Below, piece by piece: positions 22,250 through 36,611 of a stretch of 64,000 bases of DNA. The notes below the pieces were generated by a model that was not told the origin of the DNA, did no database searches, and worked only from the letters and a program-made list of their open reading frames with translations. The stretch covers positions 1 to 64,000 of the forward strand of contig JAXGGA010001619.1 in NCBI GenBank assembly GCA_038373865.1, in the 5' to 3' direction. The position numbers and the translations under genes were made by a program. The DNA comes from Uloborus plumipes (Eukaryota > Arthropoda > Arachnida > Araneae > Uloboridae). The first letter of the stretch is position 1. Each line of letters opens with the position of its first letter.

Positions 22250-25200
22250 TATTTCTCCTCAAGAAACAGTCGTCATGAAAGTTTTGAAATTAGGGATGCA
22301 CAGGCTATGAAGGTACGTTTCATTTTTATGGGTGTATTTTAAAATTGCTCTTTCAGAAAGAGCTTTGAAATAATGCTCTTACATATAGCGAGGAAGTGGA
22401 ATTCAATGACAGGGATTAAAATTTTCTCAACTTTTCAGTTTTCAATATATCCGTGATTGAAATATTGCAGACTATAGTATATCTCGATGTTGAAATTCTC
22501 GGCAGTTAACTACGGACCGCTTTTGAGATTTTTCAGTACTCTTTGGACATTCTCTTGAGCAGCCAGTTAACTATTTGGCGTCCATGTAAATACGAGATAT
22601 AAAGTAGTCCCAGTTAAGTTCTTGACATGTCTGTGTATCTGTCGATCAGTGTATGTGTCTGTGGCCTGAACGGATGGGCCGATTTTTTTTATATTTTTTT
22701 ATTATTTTTTTGAAAGGTGAAGTGATCGAGAATGTTCTAATCTAGGTCGCGTCTCCCCCCCCCTCCCCGAATGACATTAACAAAAATATTAATTAAAAAC
22801 CTTTAAAATGATTTTTCATGATTTGTGAAATGAAAACTCATTGAAAAAATAGAAGCAGTTGTACCAAAAGAAAGAAAAAAAAATCTGCTCGAATTATAAG
22901 GCTTTTTAGCAAATGAGGCTAAATCTACAGGAATGGAAACCAAAGTTAAATTAAAAAAGAAAAATCAAAATATTTTTTATTTCATTGCTTTTAAAAACCG
23001 AAATGCAAATGTTACTTTTTTGGATAGTTTAATTGTGTAAAAATTGCATATAAATTAACTGTTTGGCATGCATTCTGTCATTGAGTCATCATATTTGCTA
23101 AAACACTATAGGAGCTTTTTTAGTATATTAGGAAGGTGTCGAGTAATTTTTTAGCCTATCTACGTTTTCTCGGAAAGCTCCTGATTTATTGAAAAACTGC
23201 AGGTGGCTTTTATTCGAAAGGTTTCTAAATTATTCAGGAAGACTTCGGATTAGTTTTAATAAGATTTGTGACTTTTTGAAGGAAAATGTTCTGTTTTTTG
23301 CCTCATATGTTACAGACAGAAAGTTGATATGTTAGCTATTTATGATTTTTTAGGAACGTTTATGATTTGTAAGTGTACCATCTTCCGATTTTTCCCCTTT
23401 TCAATATTTATTTTAATATTATATTTTCTTCCACCTTTATACTGAGATTTTTTGATATATATTATCCATGTTTTGAAGATACATTTTATATTTTATGCTT
23501 TTTTATTATTAGTCAAAGAAAAAAAAACTACTGGAAAGCGAGCTAAAATGTTGCATGGTCAAGCGTAAAAACCCGTATATATGTATCCCATAAACAGCGA
23601 AAAATAAGGGGGGTAGGGAAGACATATCTTCAAGAAGAGGAATACTAGATTTCAATGCGTTCCTTTATTAGAAAGCTATGCATATTATTCTGTTTTTGAA
23701 ACCTAAAACTATATTTAAGAGCCAACGTCACTGCTCGTTATTACAAATAGCCTTGGATTTGATCGAAAAAGATAGTTTTAGATCATAGCATTAGAAACCC
23801 AGGCATCTAAATGTTTCGGTATCAAAGTAACTTTATTTGAAATGCGTGTTTCTAGATGATTTTGTTGCTGTTCTGCAGTAAAGAAGTCTTATCATAACCA
23901 CACAAAGATAGCGAAATGTTATACTAAAAATTCTGCAAAAACAATGAATTGTCCATTGACTTTCTCCAAAAGGTTCACTATTTTGAAAGAAATAGATCCA
24001 TTTTGACAGAAGAGAACTGATACAAATAAAAGAATTCCAAGGAAAGAGACAATGGAAGCATTGCGGTTTTTCCTTGAGTGAAAGGAAAGGATCTGGTGAA
24101 CTCGATATTTATTTTCAAAAAGATCTTTCCGAGAAACAAAATATATTATTTTTTTAGGACAATCGATTTTTCTTTCGAACAGTTTTTAGAATCGTTTGCA
24201 CTTATGTTGCTCTCCTTAAAAAAGTGTAAATAAGCCTACAGTTTTGAACTAAAATATATTGATAGAAGACTCATTTTATTTTAGGTTTTGTTTCTGTTTG
24301 TGAAAGAATGTGTTGTTTAAAACTACTGCGTAATACGGTTTTGTAGACTGACAACAAGTTTTGGGCTTGTCTCAACATTCACATTGATTAACAAACACTA
24401 GTTAAAAGATTAAAAAAGAACGAATCAACAAATAGTTTAGTTTCAACAAATAGTTAGAGAAATACATCGTCTGACTCTGATAAATTGATCTCGATCCGCT
24501 CAGACCAAAATGCTTCCATTTCTTAAAACAGAGGCGAAAGCGGTTTTGAGTTGCAATAACATTTATTAACATTGTTCCAATTTAAAAATGTCTTCTCTGT
24601 TATCCCAAGCACATATGAGCTCTTCGGAGGTACACCACCAGCACGGCCAGCATTTTGACATGTACGTAGTTTATGAAGGTCTTTCGTTTAACTTTCTCTG
24701 TAGATAATTCACCAGTGAAAAAGTCAAAGAAAAGTAATAACTAAAATCTGAAAGTAATAATAACTGTAAATCTTTCTTATGCTTTCTTATGAATTAAAAA
24801 AAGTTCAACTTCTCGAGGCAGTGGCATCCCATAACTTCATAGAGTTTATTTTCTATGACACGACAACAACTGCATTCAAAAACTAATATATTTCCTATTA
24901 TGAGAACACAGATAAACATGTACATACGCGCGAGACTTGACAACTAGCAATCTTTGCGAATCTCTCTATGCAGCGGTTCTTTTTAGGCTACACAATTCTT
25001 AGTTATTTACATTTACTTCAAAGAACTTCATTCTTGTCCATGATAAAATGACAAAATGTTAACAACCTGGAAGACATTTGCTAATAATTTGCTATTATAA
25101 TTAATTTTTTTAGGCCGAAGAAACTTGGGGGGGGGGGGATTTCAGTTAATTTTCCACCGAACATACTTTGGGAATCGCTGCTTTCTTGAGCCGGTTACAT

Positions 25201-25789
25201 TGAGAATTTCCTCAGCTTTCAATATTACTTTCAGATTTTAAACATCAAGAAACATAATTTAAAAGAAACATATTCTGGAAAAGATTTAATGAAGATGCAT
25301 GACAGCTGGAAAATATTCAGTAAATAGCAGAATAGCAAACAGAGTTGAGAATTTCAAATAGAAAGCAAACAAGCGCTCTTTTACGCAAACCAAACGAATA
25401 ACAAATTGTTTCAACTTATAGGGAGCTTTAATTACATAATTTGAAGGTATGTGTTTGAAAAATCTGAGAATCATCACTAGCTCGCATGTTAAAAAAGATG
25501 TAAAAGGATATCCAGTTTCAAAAAGGTAAGAAACAAAACTGAGAGACTGAAAAAAAGGAAAGTTACATAGTCAAGCTCCAAAAAGCATTAAATTACTTTT
25601 CAAAAAAAGAAACTCGAGAAAAGGCATGAATGCTTATGAGGAAAATTGCATTTACTTCCCTAACGCCAAAAACTCAAATCTTGTCTCAGAACAAAGAGCT
25701 GCAGAAAAATTAAAGTAAACTGAAATAGGAAACTGAGTTAAAGTGACATTTACCCAGTTTTGTTCGCAGAAAACATTAAATTCATTTAT
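22250..25789. other. AT-rich non-coding stretch
   Basis: No gene recognised. Around 22620-22700 a run of TGT(A/C)TCTGT-like words followed by GGCCGATTTTTTTT resembles tails of dispersed arthropod repeats, but I cannot assign it. A 10-base G run lies near 25129. Confidence 0.4.
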
Positions 25790-25791
25790 TA

Positions 25792-26540
25792 CTTCCTTTT
25801 ACGTAGTAAAGGGAGTACTGTGATCGCGAAAAAAAATCACTCAAATTTGAGTCCAAATTTTGATTTTGCTCACCCCCGAATGAATGTTCAGTAGTTTTTT
25901 CGACCTGTCAGCACGTGCATATGTACCTACCAACATATAAGCAGCCGAAAAATCCTTTTCAACCACCCCCGAGTTAATTACGACGAGTTTTCTCGTGACG
26001 TCTGTATATACATATGTGCGAATGTATGTGCGTATGCATGTGCGTATATGTGTCGCATAACTCAAAAATTATATGCCGTAGAAGCTTCTAGCTTGGTATG
26101 TAGGCTCTGAGGATGGTCTAGTTGTGCACCTCCACTTGTGGTTGCATTCGAATGTTCTCAAGAGGGTGTTTTACCCCTTTTTTGGGGTAAATCAGTGTTA
26201 ATTTCAATGCAGACTCAAGTGATATGAATTGGCGCGACCACTTGGCGATATGTCGCCAAGCTTTTGGTCGCCAAGTGTTTGACGCCTACTTGGCGACATA
26301 TCGCCAAGTTGGCTACAAATTTGGCGAAAAAATTATTTTTTGAATTTGGGTTCAACTTGGCGCTATTGGCGATATTTTAGGAAAAATTCATTGAATGATA
26401 TTAAAATCAGCAATATTTAGAAAATTAACCATTGCAAAATATTTTTTGCATTGTTTCGTGGCAGATTAGGGGAGTAAATATTTGAATTGTTACCCTGCTC
26501 ACTTAAGGCAACTACTAAGAAATTTACACGTAAAAGGAAG
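25792..26540. mobile_element. Element E1: TA-flanked, palindrome-rich element of 749 bp
   Basis: TIRs are CTTCCTTTTACGT at 25792 and its complement ending at 26540, with TA on both sides (25790-25791 and 26541-26542). The left end is itself nearly palindromic (CTTCCTTTTAC…GTAAAGGGAG). The interior holds a cluster of perfect short palindromes (26241-26308). No coding region is visible. A partial, inverted copy of the right half lies at 29837-30215. TA targets suggest Tc1/mariner-type mobilisation, which is inference. Confidence 0.65.
26241..26308. repeat. Nested palindromes in E1
   Basis: CTTGGCGATATGTCGCCAAG (26241-26260) and CTTGGCGACATATCGCCAAG (26289-26308) are exact reverse complements of each other. 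Each is also a perfect 8-bp stem with a 4-base loop. Further TTGGCG and CGCCAAG words surround them. Confidence 0.9.
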
Positions 26541-26542
26541 TA

Positions 26543-27609
26543 GTGTGGGATGCCTACCAGATTTTTTTTTAAAAAGTTATAACAAAAATGAAAAAAAAAA
26601 TATTTTGCTACTTTTAAAATGAAAATAAGGTTATCAGAATTAGACTTCATTATAGTCTTGCATATATTAATTGGAAGTAATCTGTTGTCGATCATAATCC
26701 AGATCTTAATTAACTGTTTATAATCAACCCATTATTTTCTCGATTAAAATTACCTTGTGAAGTCCAGAACTAAAAAAGTATTCCGAGTCAGTTTATGAAC
26801 AGTAAACGAATGATTTTCTCTAACAAAAGTTAACAAGTCATAATGAATAAACAATAACAAAAAATACTGTATATGATTAAAAAAAAAGATAAATCTTTCA
26901 TTTTTTAAAACATTTATTGAATTAAGAATAGTTTTTTTTTTCGTGGGAGGGTATCAGATGGTTTATTGTGTGTGTCTAACAACACGGGTGAGAAAATGCT
27001 TCAATTCAAAAGTTTGCGATCATTTTTCAGTAACTGAATTCACTGTTTATCGATAAAATCACAACATACATTTCACCCTTTTTTTTGTGTGTGAACTATT
27101 TTATTCGACAAGAAAATTAGTATTATCAAACATACTTTGGGTTTGTAAAATTTTTCAAGTCTACTGGTAATATTTTTTTTTATTCATTCTTTTGTTTTTT
27201 AAGTTTTAAATTGATCTACACATACCACATGTATACAACGTTGCATACATCCGAACTGTTAATATTTTTCCGAAGCTTACTTTTGTCAACATTCTTAAAG
27301 ATTCCCTTATAATTTTCGCAAAGAAAGTGCTTGCATTAAATTTCTACTAATAGTAGAAAAGTTGATGCTAAACCAAAAATGTCCATAGACAACGCTCTAT
27401 TAAATACTAGTTCCCTTTTCAGGTCACTTAACAGTAGAATATATTTTACTAACAATAATTTTAAAAAAATGGTGTAGAAGACTTCTTAAGAAAAATTATG
27501 AAAATGGAGGGGAAAAAATAACTCAAAGATATAAACAAACTAATAACCAAGTCTAAAGAGCCGAATTTGTAACAAAAAAAGAAATGACAAAGACAGGAAA
27601 AAACTAGTA
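26543..27609. other. AT-rich non-coding stretch
   Basis: Poly-A and poly-T runs, no recognisable gene or repeat end. Confidence 0.4.
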
Positions 27610-28044
27610 CAGTAGAGTCTCGAAAATCCGAGGTAATTGGGGCTCATGCCACCTCGGATTACTGAACACTCGGATTATCCGGAAAAAATTCTTAACAGCA
27701 GAAACGTAACAGTTTTCGATCATCATTAGTGAGATAAACTTAATTTCAAGTCGTTTTACATATCAAGTTATTATTTCCAAAGCATATCTTAATATATCTC
27801 TAGTAGATAAAGAATATTTCGTGACACTTGATGAATGTCTTTGACACCAACCTCTCAATACATTTTTTACTACTTTATTGTGAGTACAAAAGAAAATGTT
27901 CCAATAGCAAAAGGTTCTTATTTTCAGATTTTAATGCAAATTATCTTTTTAGCTATTGAAGATAGACCTTAAAATATCAATAAAAGAGCCTCGGATTAAG
28001 CGGAAGCTCGGACTTTTGAGACTCGGATTTTCGAGACTCTACTG
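27610..28044. mobile_element. pogo/Tigger-type MITE, 435 bp
   Basis: TIRs CAGTAGAGTCTCGAAAATCC at 27610 and CGAGACTCTACTG ending at 28044, with TA at 27608-27609 and 28045-28046. The CAGTAGAGTCTC terminus and TA target are typical of pogo/Tigger relatives. No transposase frame is present, so it depends on an autonomous source. It lies between the inverted E copies. Confidence 0.88.
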
Positions 28045-28046
28045 TA

Positions 28047-29688
28047 CATTGAAAATTATTAGTATTATAATTAATCAGCATCGACCGAGTATCTTTTGGC
28101 GATTAATTGATAACTGGTAATCGGCCTATTCACTTATTGGTGAATCACCTTGTACATGAAGATCTGTGAAATAATTTAAGACATAACTATAATACCCAAA
28201 GCACAAAAACATCAACAATCTGAGTTTCTTAAATGAATCATAATTTAATTTTAATATCTACATACGTGCACTGAAACATTTACCTTCTTACTATCAATTA
28301 ACCCTCCTAACTGATATAATACTTTCAAAATCAGAATTTTTCGCAATTGATTCGATATTTATGTATGTATTTATTTGTTAATTTATACTTTCAAACCTAT
28401 GAAAATCATTTTTGCGTTAGAAAACTTTGATCCCTACTGGTTTTGAGAAAAAATAATAATTTTGTACATAGATAAGTTCATACTCATAAAGATTCAAAAC
28501 TAAAAGAAATAAATATATTTTTTATACATGCATTAAATAATTGAAATTGAGCTTAGCTCAAGAACTTCTTGTTTTCGTGCAGTGAAAAGAATAGAAAGCT
28601 CGTTAGCAGTGACAAAGAAAAAACCCGGCAATTTCCAGGAAAGCCTAAATTAATCAATTCTAAAAAATAATGTAATTAATGTGTACTTATTAGAAGGTTT
28701 AATAAGATTAAAAGAACTGCAAACCATCGAAGTACGCGCTTTTTTTTCCTTGTAGAATTTAAACTATGTGTGTTATTCCTCAGTGGGTTCTTGGCATACA
28801 AATTTACAGTAATTTATAAAAACACAATAATTTATAATTTTTTAAAGCTATGAAAATACTTTTTCTTTAGAAAAGCATTATGAATTAGAAATTATTCGAT
28901 AGATAAATAATTGCCATAAATTCTGAAAAATGTCTTGCAGGTTCCTAAAATGCTTGGAGGAAAAAAATGTGTTGTTTTGGGAAAAAAGAAAGTGCATCTT
29001 AACAATCTTCACTCTGTTTTTTTTTAGAATTAGCTCAAAAAATGTATGTTCATAATATTAAATATGAGTCAAAGAGCGCAGTGAAAAATATTTTGTGCAA
29101 CTACTCATCGCGCCATCTAGTGTCGTAATGCAACACTGATGGATTTACTTTCTCGCAAGGCAAAAAAACTTACATGCTATGAAGTAGAATTGAAGCCCGT
29201 GGTTTTATATTAAAGGTCATTTGGTAACAAATTGATAAGCGCAGAAAAAATACTCAATTTTAGTTGAAATACATGAGAACAATTTTATTACTTACAGAAA
29301 CCAACAGAAATATTAACAAAGTGCAAAGCAAGAAGGAAATTTTCTTTCCTAGTTTAAAAAAAAAAAAAAAAACATTTTCCGAAATGAAACACTTTAGAAA
29401 GAACGTTGCAATACCACTATTTATACGACATTTTAAAAATTTACTGAGTCTTAATTCTTTAAAAATTGAGCAAAATAAAAGCATACGATGTTATCAACAG
29501 TTAAAATACTTCATTTATCACTCATTTGATAAGACTTGGAGTTTGGATTGCAATTAAAACAAATATATTTTTAAAAATATTAAGGGAAAAAAAAGAAACC
29601 AATAAAAGGCATAAAAAAGTAACCATGGTAACATAGTCAACAGTTAATTTCTGTTGATAAAATAATCCACTTCATTGTTATTCTCAAA
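28047..29688. other. AT-rich stretch with a Helitron-like fragment
   Basis: Bases 29190-29260 (GCCCGTGGTTTTATATTAAA, then TCATTTGGTAACAAATTGAT) resemble 29710-29780 in the next Helitron end, suggesting an old truncated copy. Otherwise nothing recognised. Confidence 0.45.
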
Positions 29689-29834
29689 CTAGTGGTACCC
29701 GCACGGCTTTGCCCGTGGTATAAAATTAAAAGTTCATTTGTAAAATAATTGATATAGCAGAAAAATACTCTATTTTAACAATAATTCTACTATAATTCAA
29801 AGCATGAAATAAAAATTTGGTATGGACCCCACTC
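29689..29834 (-). mobile_element. Helitron 3' end fragment
   Basis: On the minus strand the fragment ends in a hairpin CACGGGCAAAGCCGTG, then CGGGTACCACTAG at 29689, followed by T. This is the usual Helitron 3' signature. The 5' end was not found. The body appears interrupted or truncated by the E2 copy at 29837. Confidence 0.6.
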
Positions 29835-29836
29835 TA

Positions 29837-30215
29837 CTTCCTTTTACGTGTAAATTTCTTAGTAGATGCCTTAAGTGCTAAAATAGTGCTTGGAGTGAGC
29901 AAGATAACAATTCAAATATTTACATCCCTAGTTTGCCACGAAACAATACAAAAAAATGTTTTACAATGATTAATCTCCTAAATATCGCCGATTTTAATAT
30001 CATTCAGTGGATTTTTCGCAAAATATCGCTAATAGTGCCAAATTGAACACAAATTAAAAAAATAATAATAATTCTTTTCGCCAAATTTGTCACCAACTTG
30101 GCGATATGTCGCCAAAATGGTGCCAAACAATCTGCGACCAAAAGATTGGCTATATATCGCCAAGTGGTCGCGCCAATTCATATCACTTTTGTCTGCATTA
30201 AAATTAACACTGACC
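29837..30215. mobile_element. Element E2: truncated inverted copy of E1
   Basis: Starts TA|CTTCCTTTTACGTGTAAATT at 29835 and is the reverse complement of roughly 26195-26540, including the CGCCAAG palindrome cluster near 30093-30170. Similarity stops near AACACTGACCC at about 30214, so the other half is absent. Confidence 0.7.
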
Positions 30216-30400
30216 CATACACTGACCCTGAATTAACAGGACTCATATACTTGCGTTTTCTTCAGAAATTTTCAATCCCGTTACTAGCTGTTTCTTAAAC
30301 TCAAAATAATATTTAGAGCTTGGTTTTCCATTAGACTTTTAAAATTTTCTAGATTTGATTTCAAGATGATTTTAAGAATGAAAATATATTACTATGCTGC

Positions 30401-31835
<1,435 letters not shown>

Positions 31836-32511
31836 TATGTACGTATTTGTTGTTGCTCCTCAATTAGAAGTATCATGTAATTAGTTAATTGATTAGTACA
31901 GAGACATGTGGCTCAAATATTTGTGTACAAAATGGTTAAATTCATATAGAACTAGAACGTGACCGATGCTGATGAAAAGTTTTCGAGTTTTTTAGTGGAA
32001 AAGAATCTATTCTTTCCAAAATCCTAATGTGGATTTTGTTTATTAGTAATTTTTTTCTCATTCAATAATAAAGGAATAATAATTCTACATCACCTTCATA
32101 GTGACTTGAGCAACTAACTTTATTGAATTTTTTCTCAAATTTACTTTCCGTTTATTTCAACTTGGAATTTAAAATAAAAGTAATAAAACTCGATGAGAAC
32201 ATTTACAATAACAAAGAAATGCACCGGTAAGACCAATACGGGTTCATTGGCAAAAGATATTTGGCCGATGGAAATAAATAGACTGCCTATTAATTATAAC
32301 ATGTACAATTTTTTCGTTATCTTTTTTTAATACAAGTCTTTTAGTTCTACATAGCAACTTTTAGATGAGTCAAAATTGGTCAGAAAATCGTCTGACTTTT
32401 GTTTTATTCCTTTGATTTATTTCTAAATACTAGATCTATAGCAGAACCTTTTAATTAAAAAAATCAAATTAGGGGAAAATTGGCAAACTTATGACACTTT
32501 TTGTGATGGTT
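31836..32511. other. AT-rich non-coding stretch
   Basis: Nothing recognised between the Helitron and the Tc1-like transposon. Confidence 0.4.
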
Positions 32512-32513
32512 TA

Positions 32514-33731
32514 CACTGAAGTGACAAAAGTCATGGGATACCTCTTAATATCGTGTCGGCCCTCCTTTTGCCCGGCGAAGTGCAACAACTCGACGTGGCA
32601 TGGACTCAACAAGTCGTTGGAAGTCTTCTGCAGGAATATTGAGCCATGCTGTCTCGATAGACGTCCATAATTGTGAAAGCGTTGATGGGGCAGGATTTTG
32701 GGCACGAACAGACCTCTCGATGGTGTCCCATAAATGCTCAATGGGATTCATGTCGGGCGATCTAGGTGGCCAAATCATTCGTTGGAATTGTCCAGAATTT
32801 TCTTCAAACCAATTGCGAACAGTTGTGGCCCGGTGACATGGCGCATTGTCATCCATAAAAATCCCATCGTTGTTTGGGTACATGAAGTCCATGAATGGCT
32901 GCAAGTGATCTCCAAGTAGCTGCACATAAGCATTTCCAGTCAATGTTCGGTCCAGTCGCACTAGAGGACCAAGTCCATGCCATGAAAAAACAGCCCACAC
33001 CATTACGGAGCCACCACCAGCTTGAACAGTGCCTTGCTGACAGTTTGGGTCCATGGCTTCGTGGGGTCTGCTCCACACTCGAACCCTACCATCGGCTCTT
33101 ACCAGCTGAAATCGTGACTCATCGGACCAGGCCACGGTTTTCCATTCATCTAGGGACCAACCGATATGCTCACGTGCCCACGAGAGTCGCTGCAAGCGAT
33201 GTCGTTCTGTCAGTAAAGGCACTCGAGTCGGTCTTCTGCTGGAATAGCCCAAGAAATCCAAATTTCTCCGCACAGTTCTAGCAGACACGTCCATTGTACG
33301 TCCCACATTGATTTCTACGGTGATTTGACGCAGTGTTGCTTGTCTGTTAGAATTTACGACTCTTTGCAGACGTCGCCGGTCTCGATCTTTAAGTGCAGGC
33401 GGTCGACCACTGCGCTGTCCATGGTGGGATGTTATGCCTGAAATTTCATACTCTCGGCACACTCTTGACACAGTGGATCTGGGAATGTTGAATTCTCTAA
33501 CGATTTCCGAAATGGCATGACCCATGCGTCTAGCTCCAACTAACATTCCGCGTTCAAAGTCTGTTAATTCACGTCGTGCGGTCATCATCACGTTAAAACC
33601 TCTTCACATGAATAACTTGAACAGAAATGAAAGCTCTGTAAAAGCACTGCGCATTTATACCTGTTCTATGCGATGCTACTGCCATCTGAAAATTTGCATA
33701 TTGCTATCCCATGACTTTTGTCACTTCAGTG
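32514..33731 (-). mobile_element. Compact intact Tc1-like transposon (DD36E), 1218 bp
   Basis: Perfect 27-bp TIRs: CACTGAAGTGACAAAAGTCA… at 32514-32540 and its exact complement at 33705-33731, flanked by TA (32512-32513 and 33732-33733). The only gene is an uninterrupted minus-strand transposase. Size, TIR perfection and intact frame suggest a young and perhaps still competent copy. Confidence 0.96.
32545..33591 (-). CDS. Tc1/mariner transposase, DD36E type
   Basis: 348 residues from ATG at 33591 (MMMTARRELTDFERGMLVGA) to a stop at 32545-32547. Residues about 8-50 form a helix-turn-helix of the Tc1 type (AISEIVREFNIPRSTVSRV). A GRPR-like linker SGRPPAL lies at 61-67, and a second helical DNA-binding region spans about 70-115. 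The catalytic core shows D157 (AWSDESRF), D248 (FMDDNAPCH) and E285 (RSPDMNPIEHLWD), with 36 residues between the second D and E, so DD36E by direct count. A glycine-rich AGGGSVMVW lies at 191-199. Tc1-like transposases are usually about 340 residues, so this is full length. It would bind the TIRs and cut and paste the element at TA. DD36E matches the described Incomer group, an assignment from spacing only. The neighbouring ATG codons give three possible starts. Confidence 0.96.
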   Translation of the reverse strand: MMMTARRELTDFERGMLVGARRMGHAISEIVREFNIPRSTVSRVCREYEISGITSHHGQRSGRPPALKDRDRRRLQRVVNSNRQATLRQITVEINVGRTMDVSARTVRRNLDFLGYSSRRPTRVPLLTERHRLQRLSWAREHIGWSLDEWKTVAWSDESRFQLVRADGRVRVWSRPHEAMDPNCQQGTVQAGGGSVMVWAVFSWHGLGPLVRLDRTLTGNAYVQLLGDHLQPFMDFMYPNNDGIFMDDNAPCHRATTVRNWFEENSGQFQRMIWPPRSPDMNPIEHLWDTIERSVRAQNPAPSTLSQLWTSIETAWLNIPAEDFQRLVESMPRRVVALRRAKGGPTRY

Positions 33732-33733
33732 TA

Positions 33734-34702
33734 TAATGAAATTTTCAACAGTAAAACAGTAAATGATTTTCTCAAAACAGCAATTTCCGCATATTTTTTT
33801 TATTTATTTTCAAATTGCTCCAGTGTAATAAACTATAGTTTAAATTGGCTAAAAATTTTATGCTAAGTACTTTCGAGGTTTGTAAACGTTTTGTTGGAAA
33901 ATATTTTTCTGTTTGGTTAGCTTTGGTGAATATATTTGCGGTATTTTATTGAAATATGGACATATTTCACCAAAATTGTCTAATTTTGATGTTTTTTTTT
34001 TCCTATTGTTTAGTTTTTCTGCATCATATAGAAAAAGTACTCCCAACATTTTACTTCCCGCTGCTTTACTTATTATATTTTGTTATTTTTAAGAACTTTA
34101 AGAAGTGACTTGAAAAAAGAAAAAAGCGTTATCAATTCAAAATTTAATTTTAAAAAATGTAAATTATTTAATGATATTTTATATTCGTGCTAGTGTCAGC
34201 AACATATAAGGCTGTAAAAATTCAAAGAAATTCCTTGAAAATTGAAAAAAAAAAAAAAAAAGATAGTCCCTTGTCACCTTAATGAAATTATATTATGTTG
34301 TTCACTAGGCATGAAAATTCAAACATTTGACTTTTAACCCGTTGTCTATAGATACTTTTTAGTTTAGCGTCGATCATTTTTACACCTTTAGTAGTCATTT
34401 TAAGCAAACTGTTCATCTTTGCAAAAATCTAACGCAATAATAAATTCAATGCTAAAATTAGGGCGTCACGAAAAGTATTGACACAAGTGATGTGCGTAAC
34501 AATGCATAAATAATAAATAAACCCAAAATATAACTTAGAAAAAAATAACACAGCTCCAAGTTAAAGAAAATATTTCAACGTGAAATTACACAAATTTGAG
34601 GTAACTGCAAATACATCTTTTGGAGTTAGAAGGAACCACTTTTTTCACGTGAAATATGTGAGCTTATGGTTGGATGTCTTTCCGATGTCTCTTCCTCTAA
34701 CG
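33734..34702. other. AT-rich non-coding stretch
   Basis: Poly-A and poly-T rich, no gene recognised. Confidence 0.4.
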
Positions 34703-36611
34703 CAGAGTTTCCCAAAGTGTGGTCCGCGGACCCCCCAGGGGTCCGAGGTGCTGTCCTGCTAAAATGTTAAAAATAAATGATATTGAAAGCCGAGTAACAA
34801 TATTTTAATTCGAAACAAAAGCACATTTATAAAGAATAAAAATTTTCTTGTTTACGAGCAAGCAGCGCATAGCAAAGGCCCGAAACCTTAGGTTTTGACA
34901 CATGTTTCGTATCCTAAAATAATATTTCGTACGGTATATTGTATTGTGGCATGGATTGTATGTTATGTTTGAAGATGGATTTCTAAAATCCAATGCGGAA
35001 TAGAACTTTCTGATCTCCTGACCTGAGCAACGGACCTGAAGCTGAATATTGTACCCAACAAGTGATATTTAGCTTTTTTTGATGTAAAAAAGGATTCGGT
35101 TCTCTTAGTTTTTAAAAGTCAAGGTGGGAAATAGATGAGCTAATATTTAGAAAAGTGCCAATTTGAGTCCCAAGTGAATTTTCACTAGTATTTCAATAAC
35201 TAGTTAAAAAAATAATTTTCCCCAGAAAGAAGATAAGTTTTGCTTTCATTTCATCCAATAACATCAGAAAAAAAATTTTGTTTCTTCAGAAAATATTGTT
35301 TTTATACATCAAAAATCAGATCGGTAACGTGTCCCAAGTAGCAAAGCTTAGCATGCAAACAGGTCATGCGCACTTTCTAACTTCCCAAATAAACGCACTT
35401 GCATAAAAAACGATTCTATTTTTACCCCTTTGTTAATATTTTACTTCATTTTTGTTTTAATCGATTCCTGATTTTCTAGCCGATGCGAAATAAGCGTGTC
35501 CCAAGTTCCGCCGTCAGAGTGGTAACAATAACTTCCGATCTATGTTTAGGCTCCCAAAATCATTTCCTGCACCTATAGGGTCATTCCAAGTGAAATCAAC
35601 AAGCCTCAAAACTTGACCCTCACCAATTTCAAAAAAAAATTATAGGGTTGATTACATCTATAAAGTGATACAAAAAACTGATTTTTAAAAATTTTTTCAG
35701 CTGTTACTTTTTTGTGTGAGACCGCTTAAAAAACGCAAAAAATGGAAAAAAGTGAAATTTTGAACATACAAAGATTCAATTTTCTCAGCTTCTATTACAG
35801 CAAGAGTCTTTTGTTATATGTCATTGTAAAGCTCTTTAAACAAGCTTTCAAATGATACATAATTTGACAAGGTTTCATGATGTTAATATTTCAAGGTCAC
35901 CAAAAGCATTATTTGACCTTGAATATTTCAAAAAGTGCATCTCTTAAAAATCGGAAAAAATATATATATATTACTTCCTAATGTAGTGTATATGTGGTAA
36001 AATTTGCAGAATGGGACAGCAATGGGATCTGGATGAAAAATGGAATCAACTTTTTACACTCTTACCACTTTATTGCAATGCCTATGGCTCCTGAGGATAT
36101 ATAATACAGAAATATTGCAAACTGCGAAATGTTATTTACAAGTGACGGTTGGCTTATTCCACGTCTTGTTTTGAGAGGTTATAACTCAATCCTTTTCCGT
36201 TTCTACTAGGGTCTACTTTCGAAATAATAGCACTTATGGACACATTGACAACATTTTCAAAGTCTGGATAGTAGATAGAATTTGAGGGTCCATGAGGTTG
36301 CAACAGCTTGACTTTCTTCATCTGTGTCTAAGACGCATGTTAGCCACCAATATCCATTATACCTGCAGATCAAGAATCCAATCATTTCTGGGCAATTCAG
36401 ATCGCCTTTGACAGTTGTAGCATGTTCGATCCTTATAGTGTTGAAAATGAATATGTACAGGGCCGCCGAGAAGGGGGGGGGGCAGCAGGGGCAAAATCCC
36501 CGGGGCCCGGCCCGAGAGGGGGCCCGGGATGCGAGTTGAAAAAAAAAATGCAGTTTTTTTGGTTAACTGAACTACATTTTTGTGTAGGCAAAGCAAAAAC
36601 ATCTCGCATCT

